A DNA stretch of 64,000 bases from Achromobacter piechaudii NBRC 102461 (GCF_001571245.1 NZ_BCTK01000005.1:620001-684000), one strand, 5' to 3'. Positions 17,423 through 29,677 are shown, counted from the first letter of the stretch. Notes: generated by a model not told the origin, from the letters alone. Numbers and translations are program-made.

Positions 17423-18049
17423 ATGATGACCAGGCTCGAATCCCTGAAAAACAATTTGCAGACCACCCTCGGCGCAGATATTGCGTTGACCGAGGCGTTG
17501 GGCGAGCTCACGCTCGAAGTGCCCGCGCAGCAATGGTTCGCGGTCTGCAACAAGCTGCGCACCGAAGCCGGCCTGCGCTTTGAAACCTGTATCGACCTCT
17601 GTGGCGTCGACTACCTGACCTGGGGCAACGGCACGCGCCAACTGCCTGAGGAACCGGGCGCCAAGGTGCATCGCGCGCGTTTCGCCGTCGTGATCCACCT
17701 GCTCTCGATCGAGCACAACTGGCGTCTGCGTGTTCGCACCTGGGCAGCCGATGACGAATTCCCGATCGTTGCGTCGCTGATGGAATGCTGGCCGGCCGTG
17801 GGCTGGTTCGAACGCGAAGCGTTCGACCTGTACGGTATCGTCTTCGAAGGCCATCCCGACCTGCGCCGCATCCTGACCGACTACGGCTTCATCGGCCATC
17901 CTTTCCGCAAGGACTTCCCGCTGTCGGGCACCGTCGAAATGCGTTACGACCCCGAACAACGGCGCGTCATTTACCAGCCGGTCACGATCGATCCGCGCGA
18001 GATCACCCCGCGCGTGGTCCGCGAAGACTCCTACGGCTTGGGGCGTTAA
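17423..18049 (+). CDS. nuoC: NADH-quinone oxidoreductase subunit C
   Basis: A 208-aa subunit of the 30-kDa type in the connecting fragment of complex [21 protein letters not shown] followed by [17 protein letters not shown] is the family signature. It is separate from nuoD, not fused as in E. coli. Two tandem ATG codons begin the gene, so the start could be 17426. Confidence 0.97.
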   Translation: MMTRLESLKNNLQTTLGADIALTEALGELTLEVPAQQWFAVCNKLRTEAGLRFETCIDLCGVDYLTWGNGTRQLPEEPGAKVHRARFAVVIHLLSIEHNWRLRVRTWAADDEFPIVASLMECWPAVGWFEREAFDLYGIVFEGHPDLRRILTDYGFIGHPFRKDFPLSGTVEMRYDPEQRRVIYQPVTIDPREITPRVVREDSYGLGR

Positions 18050-18052
18050 ATC

Positions 18053-19309
18053 ATGGCAGAAATCAAGAACTACACGCTTAACTTCGGTCCTCAGCATCCG
18101 GCCGCGCACGGTGTGTTGCGCCTGGTGCTTGAACTGGACGGCGAAGTCATCCAGCGCGCCGACCCGCACATCGGCCTGCTGCATCGCGCCACCGAAAAGC
18201 TGGCCGAGCACAAGACCTACATCCAGGCGCTGCCCTACATGGACCGCCTGGACTACGTGTCCATGATGTGCAACGAGCACGCCTACGTCATGGCCATCGA
18301 AAAGCTGCTGGGTGTCGAAGCCCCGCTGCGCGCCCAGTACATCCGCGTGATGTTCGACGAGATCACGCGCCTCCTGAACCACCTGATGTCCCTGGGCTCG
18401 CACGCCCTGGACGTGGGTGCAATGGCCGTGTTCCTGTACGCCTTCCGTGAACGTGAAGACCTGATGGACTGCTACGAAGCGGTCTCGGGCGCGCGCATGC
18501 ACGCGGCTTACTATCGTCCGGGTGGCGTCTACCGCGATTTGCCGGACACGATGCCGCAGTACGGCGACACCAGCAAATACCGCGGCGACAAAGAAATGCG
18601 CATCATGAATGACGCGCGTTCGGGCTCGCTGCTGGACTTCATCGAAGACTTCACCAACCGCTTCCCGGCCTGCGTCGACGAGTACGAAACGCTGCTGACC
18701 GACAACCGCATCTGGAAGCAGCGTCTGGTGGGCATTGGCGTGGTCGACCCCGATCGCGCAAAGGCGCTGGGCTTCACCGGCCCGATGCTGCGTGGTTCGG
18801 GCGTTGCCTGGGACTTGCGCAAGACGCAGCCCTACGAAGTCTATGACCTGCTCGATTTCGACATCCCCGTGGGTGTCAACGGCGACTGCTACGACCGCTA
18901 CCTGGTCCGCATCGCCGAAATGCGTGAAAGCAATCGCATCATCCGCCAGTGCGTGGAATGGCTGCGCAACAACCCGGGTCCGGTCATGATCGAGAATCAC
19001 AAGATCGCCCCGCCCAAGCGCACTGCCATGAAGACCAACATGGAAGAGCTGATTCATCACTTCAAGCTCTTCACCGAAGGTTTCCACGTGCCCCCGGGCG
19101 AGGCGTATGCCTCGGTGGAGCACCCCAAGGGCGAGTTCGGCATCTATCTGGTGTCGGACGGCGCCAACAAGCCTTACCGCCTGAAGATTCGCGCGCCTGG
19201 CTTTGTCCACCTGCAATCGCTGGACGAAATGTCGCGCGGTCACATGATCGCCGACGCCGTCACCATCATTGGTACGCAGGACATCGTTTTCGGCGAGATC
19301 GATCGCTGA
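18053..19309 (+). CDS. nuoD: NADH-quinone oxidoreductase subunit D
   Basis: A 418-aa 49-kDa-type subunit that forms the quinone-binding cavity with Nuo[21 protein letters not shown] at the N-terminus and the C-terminal [15 protein letters not shown] are signatures; the hydrogenase-derived fold is kept without nickel ligands. It starts 3 bp after nuoC. Confidence 0.98.
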   Translation: MAEIKNYTLNFGPQHPAAHGVLRLVLELDGEVIQRADPHIGLLHRATEKLAEHKTYIQALPYMDRLDYVSMMCNEHAYVMAIEKLLGVEAPLRAQYIRVMFDEITRLLNHLMSLGSHALDVGAMAVFLYAFREREDLMDCYEAVSGARMHAAYYRPGGVYRDLPDTMPQYGDTSKYRGDKEMRIMNDARSGSLLDFIEDFTNRFPACVDEYETLLTDNRIWKQRLVGIGVVDPDRAKALGFTGPMLRGSGVAWDLRKTQPYEVYDLLDFDIPVGVNGDCYDRYLVRIAEMRESNRIIRQCVEWLRNNPGPVMIENHKIAPPKRTAMKTNMEELIHHFKLFTEGFHVPPGEAYASVEHPKGEFGIYLVSDGANKPYRLKIRAPGFVHLQSLDEMSRGHMIADAVTIIGTQDIVFGEIDR

Positions 19310-19357
19310 TCCCCCGAGAACAGTCCCGAGCACGCCCGCATAACCCGGATTCAAACT

Positions 19358-19852
19358 ATGCTGCTTTCCGAACAGGCCTACCAGAAAATCGACCGAGAAC
19401 TCGCGAAGTTCCCGGCCGACCAGCGGCAGTCCGCCATCATGGCCTCGCTTGCCATCGCGCAAGAAGAGAAGGGCTGGTTGGCTACCGAAACCATTGAAGA
19501 TGTGGCCAATTACATTGGCGTCCCGCCCATTGCGGTGCAGGAAGTCGCCACGTTCTACAACATGTTCGACGTCAAGCCCGTCGGCAAGAACAAGATCGCC
19601 GTCTGCACGAACCTGCCCTGTGCCTTGCGCGATGGCGACCGTGCCGGCGAATACCTCAAGCGCAAGCTGGGTGTCGACTACCGTCAAACCACCGCCGACG
19701 GCCAGTTCACGCTGGTTGAAGGCGAATGCATGGGCGCTTGCGGCGATTCCCCCGTGCTGATCGTGAACAACAAGCATATGTGCGTGCGCATGACCGACGA
19801 GAAGCTGGACGCGCTGGTCGCGGCCCTCAAGGTGCAAGGAGAGTCGGCATGA
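19358..19852 (+). CDS. nuoE: NADH-quinone oxidoreductase subunit E
   Basis: A 164-aa 24-kDa-type subunit with a thioredoxin-like fold carrying the off-path [2Fe-2S] cluster N1a. Ligands are Cys83 and Cys88 (CTNLPC) and Cys124 and Cys128 (CMGAC). Its stop overlaps the nuoF start as ATGA. Confidence 0.98.
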   Translation: MLLSEQAYQKIDRELAKFPADQRQSAIMASLAIAQEEKGWLATETIEDVANYIGVPPIAVQEVATFYNMFDVKPVGKNKIAVCTNLPCALRDGDRAGEYLKRKLGVDYRQTTADGQFTLVEGECMGACGDSPVLIVNNKHMCVRMTDEKLDALVAALKVQGESA

Positions 19853-21216
19853 ACGCGCCCGACCTGTACAAACAGTTCGCGCAGGGGCTTGATCCCGATC
19901 CGCTGAACGACCCGTCCAATTCGATGTGCCTGCATGGTCGGCACATCAAGCCGCAGATCATGGCCGACGTCGACGGCGCCAACTGGCGCCTCGAAGACTA
20001 CGTCAAGCGCGGCGGCTACGAAGCACTGAAGAAGATCCTGACCACCGACATGAAGCCGGAAGACGTGATCGCCGAAGTCAAGGCGTCGGGTCTGCGCGGC
20101 CGTGGCGGCGCGGGCTTTCCGACCGGCCTGAAGTGGAGCTTCATGCCGCGCGCGTTCCCCGGCCAGAAGTACCTCGTCTGCAACTCGGACGAAGGCGAAC
20201 CGGGCACGTTCAAGGACCGCGACATCCTGCGCTTCAATCCGCACATCGTGATTGAAGGCATGGCGATTGCTGCTTTCGCCATGGGCATCAGCGTCGGCTA
20301 CAACTACATCCACGGCGAAATCTTCGAAGTCTACGAGCGCTTCGAAGAGGCGCTGGAAGAGGCGCGCGCCGCCGGCTTCCTGGGCGACAAGCTGCTGGGT
20401 TCGGACTTCAGCTTCCAGCTGCACGCATTCCACGGCTACGGCGCCTACATCTGCGGCGAAGAAACCGCGCTGCTGGAATCGCTGGAAGGCAAGAAGGGCC
20501 AACCGCGCTTCAAGCCGCCGTTCCCGGCCAGCTTCGGCCTGTACGGCAAGCCCACCACGATCAACAACACGGAAACGTTCGCGGCCGTGCCGTGGATCAT
20601 CCGCAATAGCGGCCAGGCCTACCTGGAAGTCGGCAAGCCGAACAACGGCGGCACCAAGCTGTTCTCGATCACCGGCGACGTCGAACGCCCCGGCAACTAC
20701 GAGATTCCGCTGGGCACCCCGTTCTCGACCCTGCTGGAACTGGCGGGCGGCATGCGCGGCGGCAAGAAACTGAAGGCGGTGATTCCTGGCGGATCCAGCG
20801 CCCCGGTGCTGCCGGCCGACATCATCATGGAATGCACGATGGACTATGACTCCATCGCCAAGGCCGGCTCGATGCTGGGCTCCGGCGCTGTGATCGTCAT
20901 GGACGAAACGCGCTGCATGGTGAAGTCGCTGCTGCGTCTGTCGTACTTCTATTTCGAGGAAAGCTGCGGCCAGTGCACGCCGTGCCGCGAAGGCACCGGC
21001 TGGCTCTACCGCATGGTGCATCGCATCGAAAACGGTCACGGCCGTCCGGAAGATCTGGACTTGCTGGACAACGTGGCAGGCAACATCATGGGCCGCACCA
21101 TCTGCGCCCTGGGTGACGCCGCCGCCATGCCCGTCCGTGGCTTCCTCAAGCATTTTCGCGACGAATTCGCGCACCACATCGAGCATAAGTCGTGTGTGGT
21201 CCCGCAATATCTGTAG
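19849..21216 (+). CDS. nuoF: NADH-quinone oxidoreductase subunit F
   Basis: A 455-aa subunit with the NADH and FMN site, where electrons enter complex I. The glycine-rich [16 protein letters not shown] binds NADH/FMN; cluster N3 is held by Cys373, Cys376, Cys379 (CGQCTPC) and Cys419 (TICALGD). I use ATG 19849 because it gives an ATGA overlap with nuoE; the longer in-frame extension would run antisense to reason within nuoE. Confidence 0.98.
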   Translation: MNAPDLYKQFAQGLDPDPLNDPSNSMCLHGRHIKPQIMADVDGANWRLEDYVKRGGYEALKKILTTDMKPEDVIAEVKASGLRGRGGAGFPTGLKWSFMPRAFPGQKYLVCNSDEGEPGTFKDRDILRFNPHIVIEGMAIAAFAMGISVGYNYIHGEIFEVYERFEEALEEARAAGFLGDKLLGSDFSFQLHAFHGYGAYICGEETALLESLEGKKGQPRFKPPFPASFGLYGKPTTINNTETFAAVPWIIRNSGQAYLEVGKPNNGGTKLFSITGDVERPGNYEIPLGTPFSTLLELAGGMRGGKKLKAVIPGGSSAPVLPADIIMECTMDYDSIAKAGSMLGSGAVIVMDETRCMVKSLLRLSYFYFEESCGQCTPCREGTGWLYRMVHRIENGHGRPEDLDLLDNVAGNIMGRTICALGDAAAMPVRGFLKHFRDEFAHHIEHKSCVVPQYL

Positions 21217-21231
21217 GTCTCAGGAACAGCA

Positions 21232-23559
21232 ATGGTTGAACTAACCGTCGACGGCAATCAGGTCGAAGTGCCCGAAGGCAGCATGGTCATGCATGCCGCT
21301 CAGAAAGTCGGGCTTTACGTGCCGCATTTCTGCTACCACAAGAAACTGTCCATCGCGGCCAACTGCCGCATGTGCCTGGTTGAAGTGGAAAAAGCGCCCA
21401 AGGCGCTGCCCGCCTGCGCCACGCCCGTGACGAACGGCATGGTCGTGCACACCTGCTCCGAGAAGGCTCGCGCCGCTCAGAAGTCGGTGATGGAATTCTT
21501 GCTCATCAATCACCCTCTCGACTGCCCGATCTGCGATCAGGGCGGCGAATGCCAGTTGCAGGATCTGGCCGTGGGCTACGGTGGCTCGTCCTCGCGTTAC
21601 CAAGAGGAAAAGCGCGTCGTCTTCCACAAGGACCTGGGTCCGCTGGTTTCCGCCGAGGAAATGAGCCGCTGCATCCACTGCACCCGTTGCGTGCGCTTCG
21701 GCCAGGAAATCGCCGGCGTCATGGAACTGGGCATGTTGGGCCGTGGCGAGCACTCTGAAATCACGACGTTCGTCGGCCGTTCGATCGAATCCGAACTGTC
21801 CGGCAACATGATCGACATCTGTCCGGTGGGCGCGCTGACTTCCAAGCCCTTCCGCTACAGCGCCCGCACCTGGGAACTGGCCCGCCGCCGTTCGGTCAGC
21901 CCGCACGACAGCCTGGGCGCCAACCTGGTGGTCCAGGTCAAGGGCGACCGCGTCATGCGCGTGGTTCCGTTCGAAGACGAAGCCGTCAACGAATGCTGGA
22001 TCAGCGACCGCGACCGCTTCTCGTACGAAGGCCTGAACAGCGACGACCGCCTGACCGCCCCGATGATCAAGGGCACTGACGGCAAGTGGCAGGAAGCGTC
22101 GTGGGCCGACGCGCTGCAAGCCGTCGCCCAAGGCCTGTCGCGGGTTCGCGACAGTTTCGGCGCTGGCCAGATCGGCGCGCTGGCGTCGGAATACGCCACG
22201 ACCGAAGAGTATGCGTTGCTGGGCCGCCTGGTCCGCGCGCTGGGTTCCGAGAACATCGACTTCCGCCTGCGCCAGACCGATCCGGCGTTTGACGCCGCCT
22301 TGACCGGCGCGCCGTGGCTGGGCATGCCCATCGCTGAACTCGACAACCTGGACCGCGTCCTGGTCGTCGGCTCGTTCCTGCGCAAGGATCACCCGCTGAT
22401 GGCACAACGCCTGCGTCAGGCCGCCAAGCGCGGCACGCAGATCCTGATGGTCGACAGCGCCGCTGACGATCCTCTGATGCCCATCGCCGCCCGCATCACC
22501 GTGGCGCCTTCCGAGCTGCCGCGCGCGCTGGCCGAAGTGGCCGTCGCGCTGGCGCAAGCCAAGGACCAGGCCGTGCCGGCCGAGTTCGCCTCGGTCACCC
22601 CGGGCGAAAACGCCAAGCTCATCGCCGCCAGCCTCGCATCCGGCGCCAACACCGCCGTGCTGCTGGGCAACCTGGCCGTGGCCAGCGCGCAGGCTTCCAC
22701 GCTGGCCGCCAACGGCCGTGCCGTGGCGAACCTGGCCGGTGGCAAGTTCGGCTTCCTGACCTCGGGCGGCAACACCGTCGGTGGTTATCTGGCTGGCGCG
22801 GTTCCGGGCAAGGGCGGCAAGACTGCCGCCGCCATGCTGGCCGAGCCGCTCAAGGCTTACATCGTGCTGCACGCCGAGCCGCTGCTGGATGCCGATAACG
22901 GCCAGCAAGCCATCGCCGCGCTGCGTGGCGCGCAATTCGCCGTCGCCCTGACGCCTTATCGTTCGGCCGCCGCCGAATGGGCCGACGTCATGCTGCCGGT
23001 CTCGCCGTTCACCGAAACCTCGGGCACCTTCGTCAACGCCCAAGGTCTGGCTCAAAGCTTCAAGGGCACGGTCACGCCGCTGGGTCAGACGCGTCCGGGC
23101 TGGAAGGTCCTGCGCGTGCTGGGCAACGTGCTGCATCTGGCCGGCTTTGACGATGAAACGTCGGAATCGGTGCGCGACGCCGCGCTGGCTGGCGGCATCG
23201 AAGGCCGCCTGTCCAACGACGTCAAGGCGCCGTTGGGTCTGGGCCAGGCCGCGACCGGCCTGGAACGCGTGGCCGACGTGCCGATCTACCGCACCGACGC
23301 GATGGTGCGCCGCTCGGAGCCGCTGCAAGCGTCCCCGGCGTCCAAGAAGCCGGCTGCCGCCATGAACGGCCGCACGCTCGCCAGCCTGGGCCTGACGGCC
23401 GGGGTCAAGGTGCGCGTCGCGGGTGCGCAAGGCGCCGTCGAACTTGAAACCGTGCAGGACGATGCCGTGGCCGACCGCGCCGTGCGCATTTCCGCAGCCT
23501 TTGAAAACACCGCAGCCCTGGGTGGCGCATTCGGTCAACTCAGCGTGGAGCGTGCCTGA
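21232..23559 (+). CDS. nuoG: NADH-quinone oxidoreductase subunit G
   Basis: A 775-aa 75-kDa-type subunit carrying clusters N1b, N4 and N5. The N-terminal ferredoxin part shows [33 protein letters not shown] and [16 protein letters not shown] follow, and the rest is a molybdopterin-oxidoreductase-like domain without cofactor. Its stop shares one base with the nuoH start. Confidence 0.97.
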   Translation: MVELTVDGNQVEVPEGSMVMHAAQKVGLYVPHFCYHKKLSIAANCRMCLVEVEKAPKALPACATPVTNGMVVHTCSEKARAAQKSVMEFLLINHPLDCPICDQGGECQLQDLAVGYGGSSSRYQEEKRVVFHKDLGPLVSAEEMSRCIHCTRCVRFGQEIAGVMELGMLGRGEHSEITTFVGRSIESELSGNMIDICPVGALTSKPFRYSARTWELARRRSVSPHDSLGANLVVQVKGDRVMRVVPFEDEAVNECWISDRDRFSYEGLNSDDRLTAPMIKGTDGKWQEASWADALQAVAQGLSRVRDSFGAGQIGALASEYATTEEYALLGRLVRALGSENIDFRLRQTDPAFDAALTGAPWLGMPIAELDNLDRVLVVGSFLRKDHPLMAQRLRQAAKRGTQILMVDSAADDPLMPIAARITVAPSELPRALAEVAVALAQAKDQAVPAEFASVTPGENAKLIAASLASGANTAVLLGNLAVASAQASTLAANGRAVANLAGGKFGFLTSGGNTVGGYLAGAVPGKGGKTAAAMLAEPLKAYIVLHAEPLLDADNGQQAIAALRGAQFAVALTPYRSAAAEWADVMLPVSPFTETSGTFVNAQGLAQSFKGTVTPLGQTRPGWKVLRVLGNVLHLAGFDDETSESVRDAALAGGIEGRLSNDVKAPLGLGQAATGLERVADVPIYRTDAMVRRSEPLQASPASKKPAAAMNGRTLASLGLTAGVKVRVAGAQGAVELETVQDDAVADRAVRISAAFENTAALGGAFGQLSVERA

Positions 23560-24632
23560 TGGAATGGCTTAATGTTCTTGAGGGCCACGGGCAGGCATTG
23601 CTGGGCCCGACGGTCTGGATGGTCCTCTGGACCCTCATCAAGATTGTGATCATCGCCGTGCCGATCATTCTGTGCGTTGCGTACCTGACGTACTGGGAAC
23701 GCAAGATGATCGGCGCCATGCACGTGCGCATGGGTCCGAACCGCGTCGGTTTCAAGGGGCTGCTTCAGCCGTTTGCCGACGTGTTCAAGCTGCTGACCAA
23801 GGAAGTCGTGGTTCCCAGCCAGGCCAACAAGGTGCTGTTCATCGTGGCCCCCGTGGTCACGCTGATGCCGGCGCTGGCGGCCTGGGCCGTGGTGCCGTTC
23901 GGCCCGGACATCGTGCTGGCCAACGTCAATGCCGGCCTGCTGTACATCATGGCCATCACGTCCATCGGCGTGTACGGCGTGATCGTGGCGGGTTGGGCGT
24001 CGAACTCCAAGTACGCGTTCCTGGGTGCGCTGCGCGCCTCGGCACAGATGCTGTCCTACGAACTGGCCATCGGCTTCGTGCTCGTCACGGTGCTGCTGGT
24101 GTCGGGCAGCCTGAACATGTCCGAGATCGTAAACGTCCAGAACCGCGGCTGGTTTGCCGACAAGGGACTGACGTTCATGTCCTGGAACTGGCTGCCGCTG
24201 TTGCCGCTGTTCGTGATCTACGTGATTTCGGCCGTGGCCGAAACCAACCGTCACCCGTTCGACGTCGTCGAAGGCGAATCGGAAATCGTGGCCGGCCACA
24301 TGGTCGAGTACTCGGGTATGGCCTTCGCCCTGTTCTTCCTGGGTGAATACGCCAACATGATCCTGCTGTCCTGCATGGCATCGATCATGTTCCTGGGCGG
24401 CTGGGCCTCCCCGATCGACATCGTGCCGCTGACCTGGATCCCGGGTTGGATCTGGCTGGGTCTGAAGACGTTCTTCGTGGTCTCGTTGTTTGTGTGGTTC
24501 CGCGCATCGTTCCCGCGCTACCGCTATGACCAGATCATGCGTTTGGGTTGGAAAATCTTCATCCCGCTGACCGGCGTTTGGCTGGTCGTGGTGGCGATCT
24601 GGATGCAGACGCCCTGGAACATTTGGCGCTAA
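23559..24632 (+). CDS. nuoH: NADH-quinone oxidoreductase subunit H
   Basis: A 357-aa membrane subunit at the junction of the two arms, lining the quinone tunnel. [20 protein letters not shown] is the diagnostic first loop, and [19 protein letters not shown] the conserved acidic loop. Eight or so helices are apparent. Confidence 0.98.
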   Translation: MEWLNVLEGHGQALLGPTVWMVLWTLIKIVIIAVPIILCVAYLTYWERKMIGAMHVRMGPNRVGFKGLLQPFADVFKLLTKEVVVPSQANKVLFIVAPVVTLMPALAAWAVVPFGPDIVLANVNAGLLYIMAITSIGVYGVIVAGWASNSKYAFLGALRASAQMLSYELAIGFVLVTVLLVSGSLNMSEIVNVQNRGWFADKGLTFMSWNWLPLLPLFVIYVISAVAETNRHPFDVVEGESEIVAGHMVEYSGMAFALFFLGEYANMILLSCMASIMFLGGWASPIDIVPLTWIPGWIWLGLKTFFVVSLFVWFRASFPRYRYDQIMRLGWKIFIPLTGVWLVVVAIWMQTPWNIWR

Positions 24633-24653
24633 GCCGCCAGGCAGAGGCAGGAT

Positions 24654-25142
24654 ATGGAAGCGATCAAAGATTTCTTCGGCAGCCTGATGCTGACCGAGTT
24701 GCTCAAGGGCATGCGCCTGACGGGCAAGTACTTTTTCAAGCGCAAGGTGACCTTGCGCTACCCGCAGGAAAAAACGCCTACGTCGGCGCGATTCCGCGGC
24801 CTGCACGCATTGCGCCGCTACCCCAACGGGGAAGAGCGCTGCATCGCGTGCAAGCTGTGCGAAGCCGTGTGTCCGGCCTTGGCGATCACCATCGAATCGG
24901 ACCAGCGCGAGGACGGCACCCGCCGCACCACGCGTTACGACATCGATCTGACCAAGTGCATTTTCTGCGGCTTCTGTGAGGAAAGCTGCCCCGTGGACTC
25001 GATCGTGGAAACCCATATCCACGAATACCACGGTGAAAAGCGCGGCGACCTGTATTTCACCAAAGACATGCTGCTCGCCGTGGGCGACCGCTACGAAGCC
25101 GACATCGCCCGCCGCCGGGCCGACGACGCTCCTTACCGTTGA
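24654..25142 (+). CDS. nuoI: NADH-quinone oxidoreductase subunit I
   Basis: A 162-aa 8Fe ferredoxin-type subunit with clusters N6a and N6b. Two complete motifs are present: Cys63, 66, 69, 73 ([12 protein letters not shown]) and Cys102, 105, 108, 112 ([12 protein letters not shown]). Confidence 0.98.
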   Translation: MEAIKDFFGSLMLTELLKGMRLTGKYFFKRKVTLRYPQEKTPTSARFRGLHALRRYPNGEERCIACKLCEAVCPALAITIESDQREDGTRRTTRYDIDLTKCIFCGFCEESCPVDSIVETHIHEYHGEKRGDLYFTKDMLLAVGDRYEADIARRRADDAPYR

Positions 25143-25159
25143 AGCCCAGGGTCTGATCC

Positions 25160-25816
25160 ATGACTTTTACCACTGTCCTTTTCTACATACTGGCCGCCGT
25201 GCTGGTGATCGCGGCGTTCCGCGTGATCACCGCGCGCAGTCCGGTGACCGCCGTATTGCACCTGATCCTGGCATTCTCCAACGCAGCCATGCTGTGGATG
25301 CTGCTGGGCGCCGAATTCCTGGCCTTGCTGCTGGTGCTGGTGTACGTGGGCGCCGTGATGGTGCTCTTCCTTTTCGTCGTGATGATGCTGGACATCCGCA
25401 TGGACGCCATGCGCCAGGGCCTCAAGACCTACCTGCCTCTGGGCCTGGTGATTGGTCTGGTGCTGGTGCTGGAAATGTCGTTCGTGCTGGGTTCCACCTG
25501 GTACGGCGCGGGTCCGCAGGCTCCGGTTGCCGGCGACTACAACAACGCCCGCGCGCTGGGCGAAGCCATGTACACCCAGTACATCTACGCCGTTGAAGTG
25601 GGCGCCGCCTTGCTGCTGGTCGGCATGGTCGCCGCGATTGCGCTGACGCTGCGCCGCCGCCGCGACGTGAAGTACAACGACCCCGTGGCCGCCGTGCGCG
25701 TCCGTTCGAAGGACCGCTTCCGCATGGTCAAGATGCCCGCCCAGAGCGAGCGTGCACAAGCCAAGCGCGATGGTTCGTCCGGAGTCGCCGCTGCGCCCCA
25801 AGGAGAAAAACAATGA
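25160..25816 (+). CDS. nuoJ: NADH-quinone oxidoreductase subunit J
   Basis: A 218-aa five-helix membrane subunit of complex [21 protein letters not shown] contains the pi-bulged helix seen in structures. The C-terminal 50 residues are a charged tail ([20 protein letters not shown]) that is longer than in many relatives. Its end overlaps nuoK by ATGA. Confidence 0.97.
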   Translation: MTFTTVLFYILAAVLVIAAFRVITARSPVTAVLHLILAFSNAAMLWMLLGAEFLALLLVLVYVGAVMVLFLFVVMMLDIRMDAMRQGLKTYLPLGLVIGLVLVLEMSFVLGSTWYGAGPQAPVAGDYNNARALGEAMYTQYIYAVEVGAALLLVGMVAAIALTLRRRRDVKYNDPVAAVRVRSKDRFRMVKMPAQSERAQAKRDGSSGVAAAPQGEKQ

Positions 25817-26121
25817 CGCTGACGCTGGCCCACTATCTGATCCTTGGGGCGATCCTGTTCGCCATCGGGATCTTCGGCATCTTCCTGAACCGCCGCAACC
25901 TGATCATTCTCTTGATGTCCATCGAGCTCGTGCTCCTGGCCGTCAACATGAACTTCGTGGCGTTCTCCAGCTGGTTCGGCGATACCGCCGGCCAGGTGTT
26001 CGTGTTCTTCATCCTGACCGTGGCCGCCGCTGAAGCGGCGATCGGCCTGGCCATCCTGGTGCTGCTGTTCCGCAACCTGAACACGATCAACGTTGACGAA
26101 CTCGATCGCCTGAAGGGCTGA
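25813..26121 (+). CDS. nuoK: NADH-quinone oxidoreductase subunit K
   Basis: A 102-aa three-helix membrane subunit (MrpC-like). It keeps the conserved membrane glutamates, one in [11 protein letters not shown] and one in [12 protein letters not shown], needed for proton translocation. Confidence 0.98.
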   Translation: MTLTLAHYLILGAILFAIGIFGIFLNRRNLIILLMSIELVLLAVNMNFVAFSSWFGDTAGQVFVFFILTVAAAEAAIGLAILVLLFRNLNTINVDELDRLKG

Positions 26122-26138
26122 CGGGGTATTGGAAGAAA

Positions 26139-28169
26139 ATGTCTAGCTCACCCAATCTCTACTTGCTCATCGCGCTGGCACCGCTGGCCGGAGCAATTCT
26201 CGCGGGCCTTTTCGGCACCGGCTTCCTGGGCCGTCCGATCGGCCGGCGCGCGTCTCACGTCATCACCATTCTTGGCGTGCTCATCTCTGCCATCGGTTCG
26301 GTGGTGGTGTTGGGCGACGTGCTCAACGGCCTGCGCTTTGACGGCGCGGTCTACACCTGGAGCCTGATCGGCCAGACCAAGCTGGAAATCGGCTTCCTGA
26401 TCGATCCGCTGTCGGCCATGATGATGGTCGTGGTCACCTCCGTGTCGCTGATGGTGCACATCTACACCATCGGCTACATGGCTGACGATCCCGGCTACCA
26501 GCGCTTCTTCTCGTACATCTCGCTGTTCACGTTCTCCATGCTGATGCTGGTGATGTCGAACAACATGGTGCAGCTGTTCTTCGGCTGGGAAGCAGTGGGC
26601 CTGGTGTCGTACCTGCTGATCGGTTTCTGGTACACCCGCCCCACGGCCATCTTCGCCAACATGAAGGCATTCCTGATCAACCGCGTCGGCGACTTCGGCT
26701 TCGTGCTGGGCATCGGCCTGTTGTTCGCGTATGCCGGCACGATGCACTACGGCGAGGTGTTCGCCCAAGCCGACAAGCTGGCCGCGATGACCCTGCCGGG
26801 CTCTGACTGGATGCTGCTGACGGTGGCGTGTATCTGCCTGTTCATCGGCGCCATGGGCAAATCGGCCCAGGTTCCGCTGCACGCCTGGCTGCCTGACTCG
26901 ATGGAAGGCCCGACCCCGATCTCCGCGCTGATCCACGCCGCCACCATGGTGACGGCCGGCATCTTCATGGTTGCGCGCTTCTCGCCGCTGTTCGAACTGT
27001 CGGACGTGGCGCTGTCGTTCATTATCGTGATCGGCGCCATCGGTGCGTTGTTCCTGGGCATCCTGGGCATCATCCAGACCGACATCAAGCGCGTCGTCGC
27101 GTACTCCACGCTGTCGCAGCTGGGCTACATGACCGTGGCGCTGGGCGCATCGGCCTACTCGGTGGCCATTTTCCACCTGATGACCCACGCGTTCTTCAAG
27201 GCGCTGCTGTTCCTGGGCGCGGGTTCGGTCATCATCGGCATGCACCACGATCAGGACATCCGCAACATGGGCGGCCTGCGCAAGTACATGCCCATCACCT
27301 GGATCACCTTCCTGCTGGGCACGCTGGCGCTAGTCGGTACGCCGTTCTTCTCGGGTTTCTACTCGAAAGAAAACATCATCGAAGCCGCTGGCCACGCCAA
27401 CGTCTGGGGCGCAAGCTTCGCGTACTACGCCGTGCTGATCGGTGTGTTCGTGACCTCGCTGTACTCGTTCCGCGTGTACTTCCTGGTCTTCCATGGCAAG
27501 GAACGTTTCGACACCAGCGACCATGGCCACGGCCATGACGCTCACGGCCACGATGATCATGGCCACGATGACCACGGCCATCATGGCGGCAAGCCGCATG
27601 AGTCGCCCTGGGTGGTCACGCTGCCGCTGATCCTGCTGGCGATTCCGTCGGTGCTGGTTGGCGCCTGGGCAGTTGACCCGATGCTGTTCGGCAAGTTCTT
27701 CAACGGCGTGATCACGGTGCTGCCGCAGCATCCGGCCATGCATGAACTGCAAGAAGAATGGCACGGCTGGGTGGCCTATGGCCTGCATGCCTTCCAGACC
27801 CTGCCGTTCTGGCTGGTCGTGGCTGGTTTTGTCATCGCCTGGTACTGCTACCTGATCAATCCCAAGGTTCCGGCCGCGATCAAATCCAGCCTGTCTGGCG
27901 TGAACAAGGTGCTTGAGAACAAGTACTACGTGGATTGGGTCAACGAACAGATCATCGCTCGTGGCCTGCGCGCCCTGGGCCGTGGCCTGTGGCAGACCGG
28001 CGACCGCGGCATCATTGACGGCCTGCTCGTCAACGGTAGCGCTCGCGTGGTGGGCTGGGTGGCTGCGGTCAGCCGCCACCTGCAGTCCGGCTTCATCTAT
28101 CACTACGCGTTCGCGATGATCATCGGCATCATGGCGCTGGTGACTTTCTTTGTGCTGATTCCCCAATGA
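26139..28169 (+). CDS. nuoL: NADH-quinone oxidoreductase subunit L
   Basis: A 676-aa antiporter-like proton channel at the far end of the membrane arm. GWEAVGLVSYLLIGFWYTRP and KSAQVPLHAWLPDSMEGPTP hold the key Glu and Lys. The C-terminal lateral helix is present. Odd feature: a histidine-rich loop at residues 462-487 (11 His in 26 residues, DHGHG/DDHGH repeats) between transmembrane segments. The stop overlaps nuoM by ATGA. Confidence 0.97.
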   Translation: MSSSPNLYLLIALAPLAGAILAGLFGTGFLGRPIGRRASHVITILGVLISAIGSVVVLGDVLNGLRFDGAVYTWSLIGQTKLEIGFLIDPLSAMMMVVVTSVSLMVHIYTIGYMADDPGYQRFFSYISLFTFSMLMLVMSNNMVQLFFGWEAVGLVSYLLIGFWYTRPTAIFANMKAFLINRVGDFGFVLGIGLLFAYAGTMHYGEVFAQADKLAAMTLPGSDWMLLTVACICLFIGAMGKSAQVPLHAWLPDSMEGPTPISALIHAATMVTAGIFMVARFSPLFELSDVALSFIIVIGAIGALFLGILGIIQTDIKRVVAYSTLSQLGYMTVALGASAYSVAIFHLMTHAFFKALLFLGAGSVIIGMHHDQDIRNMGGLRKYMPITWITFLLGTLALVGTPFFSGFYSKENIIEAAGHANVWGASFAYYAVLIGVFVTSLYSFRVYFLVFHGKERFDTSDHGHGHDAHGHDDHGHDDHGHHGGKPHESPWVVTLPLILLAIPSVLVGAWAVDPMLFGKFFNGVITVLPQHPAMHELQEEWHGWVAYGLHAFQTLPFWLVVAGFVIAWYCYLINPKVPAAIKSSLSGVNKVLENKYYVDWVNEQIIARGLRALGRGLWQTGDRGIIDGLLVNGSARVVGWVAAVSRHLQSGFIYHYAFAMIIGIMALVTFFVLIPQ

Positions 28170-29668
28170 TGGCAAGCGAGATGGCATCCAACACTTTCCC
28201 CTGGCTCACGCTTGCGATCTTTGTCCCGATCGTATTCGGCCTGCTGGTGCTGGCGGTGGGCCGTGACGACCGTCCCGGTCTGACGCGCGGCCTGTCGCTC
28301 GTCGGCGCCTTCGCCGGTTTCCTCGTCACGATTCCGCTCTACACCGGTTTCGATAACACCACGGCCGCCATGCAGTTCGTGGAGAAGGCTTCCTGGATTG
28401 AAGCCTTCAACGTCAATTACCACCTGGGCATCGACGGCATTTCGCTGTGGTTCGTCCTCCTGACCGCGTTCATCACCATCATCGTGGTGCTGGCCGGCTG
28501 GGAAGTCATCACCAGCCGCGTCGCGCAGTACATGGCCGCCTTCTTGATCCTGTCGGGTCTGATGGTGGGCGTGTTCGCCGCGCTGGACGGCATGCTGTTC
28601 TACGTGTTCTTCGAAGCCACGCTGATCCCGATGTACATCATCATCGGCGTCTGGGGCGGACCGAACCGTGTGTATGCGGCATTCAAGTTCTTCCTGTACA
28701 CGCTGATGGGCTCGCTCCTGACCCTGATCGCGTTCATCTACCTGTGGCACGCGTCGGGCGGTTCGTTCGACATCCTGACCTGGCACCAGGTCAAGCTCGG
28801 CCAAACCCCGCAGATCCTGATCTTCGTGGCGCTGCTGGCGGCGTTCGCGGTGAAGGTGCCGATGTGGCCCGTCCACACGTGGTTGCCGGATGCTCACGTG
28901 GAAGCGCCTACTGGCGGCTCCATCGTGCTGGCCGCGATCATGCTGAAGCTGGGCGCCTACGGCTTCCTGCGCTTCTCGCTGCCGATCACGCCTGACGCTT
29001 CGCATAGCCTGGCTGGCCTGATGATCACGTTGTCGCTGATTGCCGTGATCTACATTGGCCTGGTGGCGATCATCCAGGAAGACATGAAGAAGCTGGTGGC
29101 TTATTCGTCCGTGGCCCACATGGGTTTCGTGACCTTGGGCTTTTTCATCTTCAACACGGCCGGCGTCGAAGGCGCCATCGTGCAGATGATTTCGCACGGC
29201 TTCGTGTCGGGCGCCATGTTCATGTGTATCGGCGTGCTCTATGACCGCATGCACTCGCGCCGCATCGCCGATTACGGCGGCGTGGTCAACGTGATGCCGC
29301 GCTTCGCGACGTTCTTCATCCTCTTCTCGATGGCCAACAGCGGCCTGCCGGCCACCAGCGGTTTCGTCGGCGAGTTCATGGTGATCATGGGCGCCGTCGA
29401 GCACAACTTCTGGATCGGCCTGTTGGCGGCTACCGCCCTGATCCTGGGTGCTTCGTATTCGCTGTGGATGGTCAAGCGCGTGGTTCTGGGCGACATCGCC
29501 AATGACCACGTTCGCGAGCTGACCGATATCAACCGCCGCGAATTTGTGATTCTTGGCGTGATGGCGATCGCCGTGTTGTACATGGGGATCTATCCCAAGC
29601 CCTTTACCGACGTGATGCACGTGTCGGTCGAGGCCCTGCTGCAACACGTTGCCGTCTCGAAACTGTAA
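28166..29668 (+). CDS. nuoM: NADH-quinone oxidoreductase subunit M
   Basis: A 500-aa antiporter-like proton channel subunit. FFEATLIPMYIIIGVWGG and VKVPMWPVHTWLPDAHVEAP carry the conserved Glu and Lys. The start is given by the ATGA overlap with nuoL, though a second ATG follows immediately and a third lies at codon 6. Confidence 0.97.
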   Translation: MMASEMASNTFPWLTLAIFVPIVFGLLVLAVGRDDRPGLTRGLSLVGAFAGFLVTIPLYTGFDNTTAAMQFVEKASWIEAFNVNYHLGIDGISLWFVLLTAFITIIVVLAGWEVITSRVAQYMAAFLILSGLMVGVFAALDGMLFYVFFEATLIPMYIIIGVWGGPNRVYAAFKFFLYTLMGSLLTLIAFIYLWHASGGSFDILTWHQVKLGQTPQILIFVALLAAFAVKVPMWPVHTWLPDAHVEAPTGGSIVLAAIMLKLGAYGFLRFSLPITPDASHSLAGLMITLSLIAVIYIGLVAIIQEDMKKLVAYSSVAHMGFVTLGFFIFNTAGVEGAIVQMISHGFVSGAMFMCIGVLYDRMHSRRIADYGGVVNVMPRFATFFILFSMANSGLPATSGFVGEFMVIMGAVEHNFWIGLLAATALILGASYSLWMVKRVVLGDIANDHVRELTDINRREFVILGVMAIAVLYMGIYPKPFTDVMHVSVEALLQHVAVSKL

Positions 29669-29677
29669 GACAAGACA

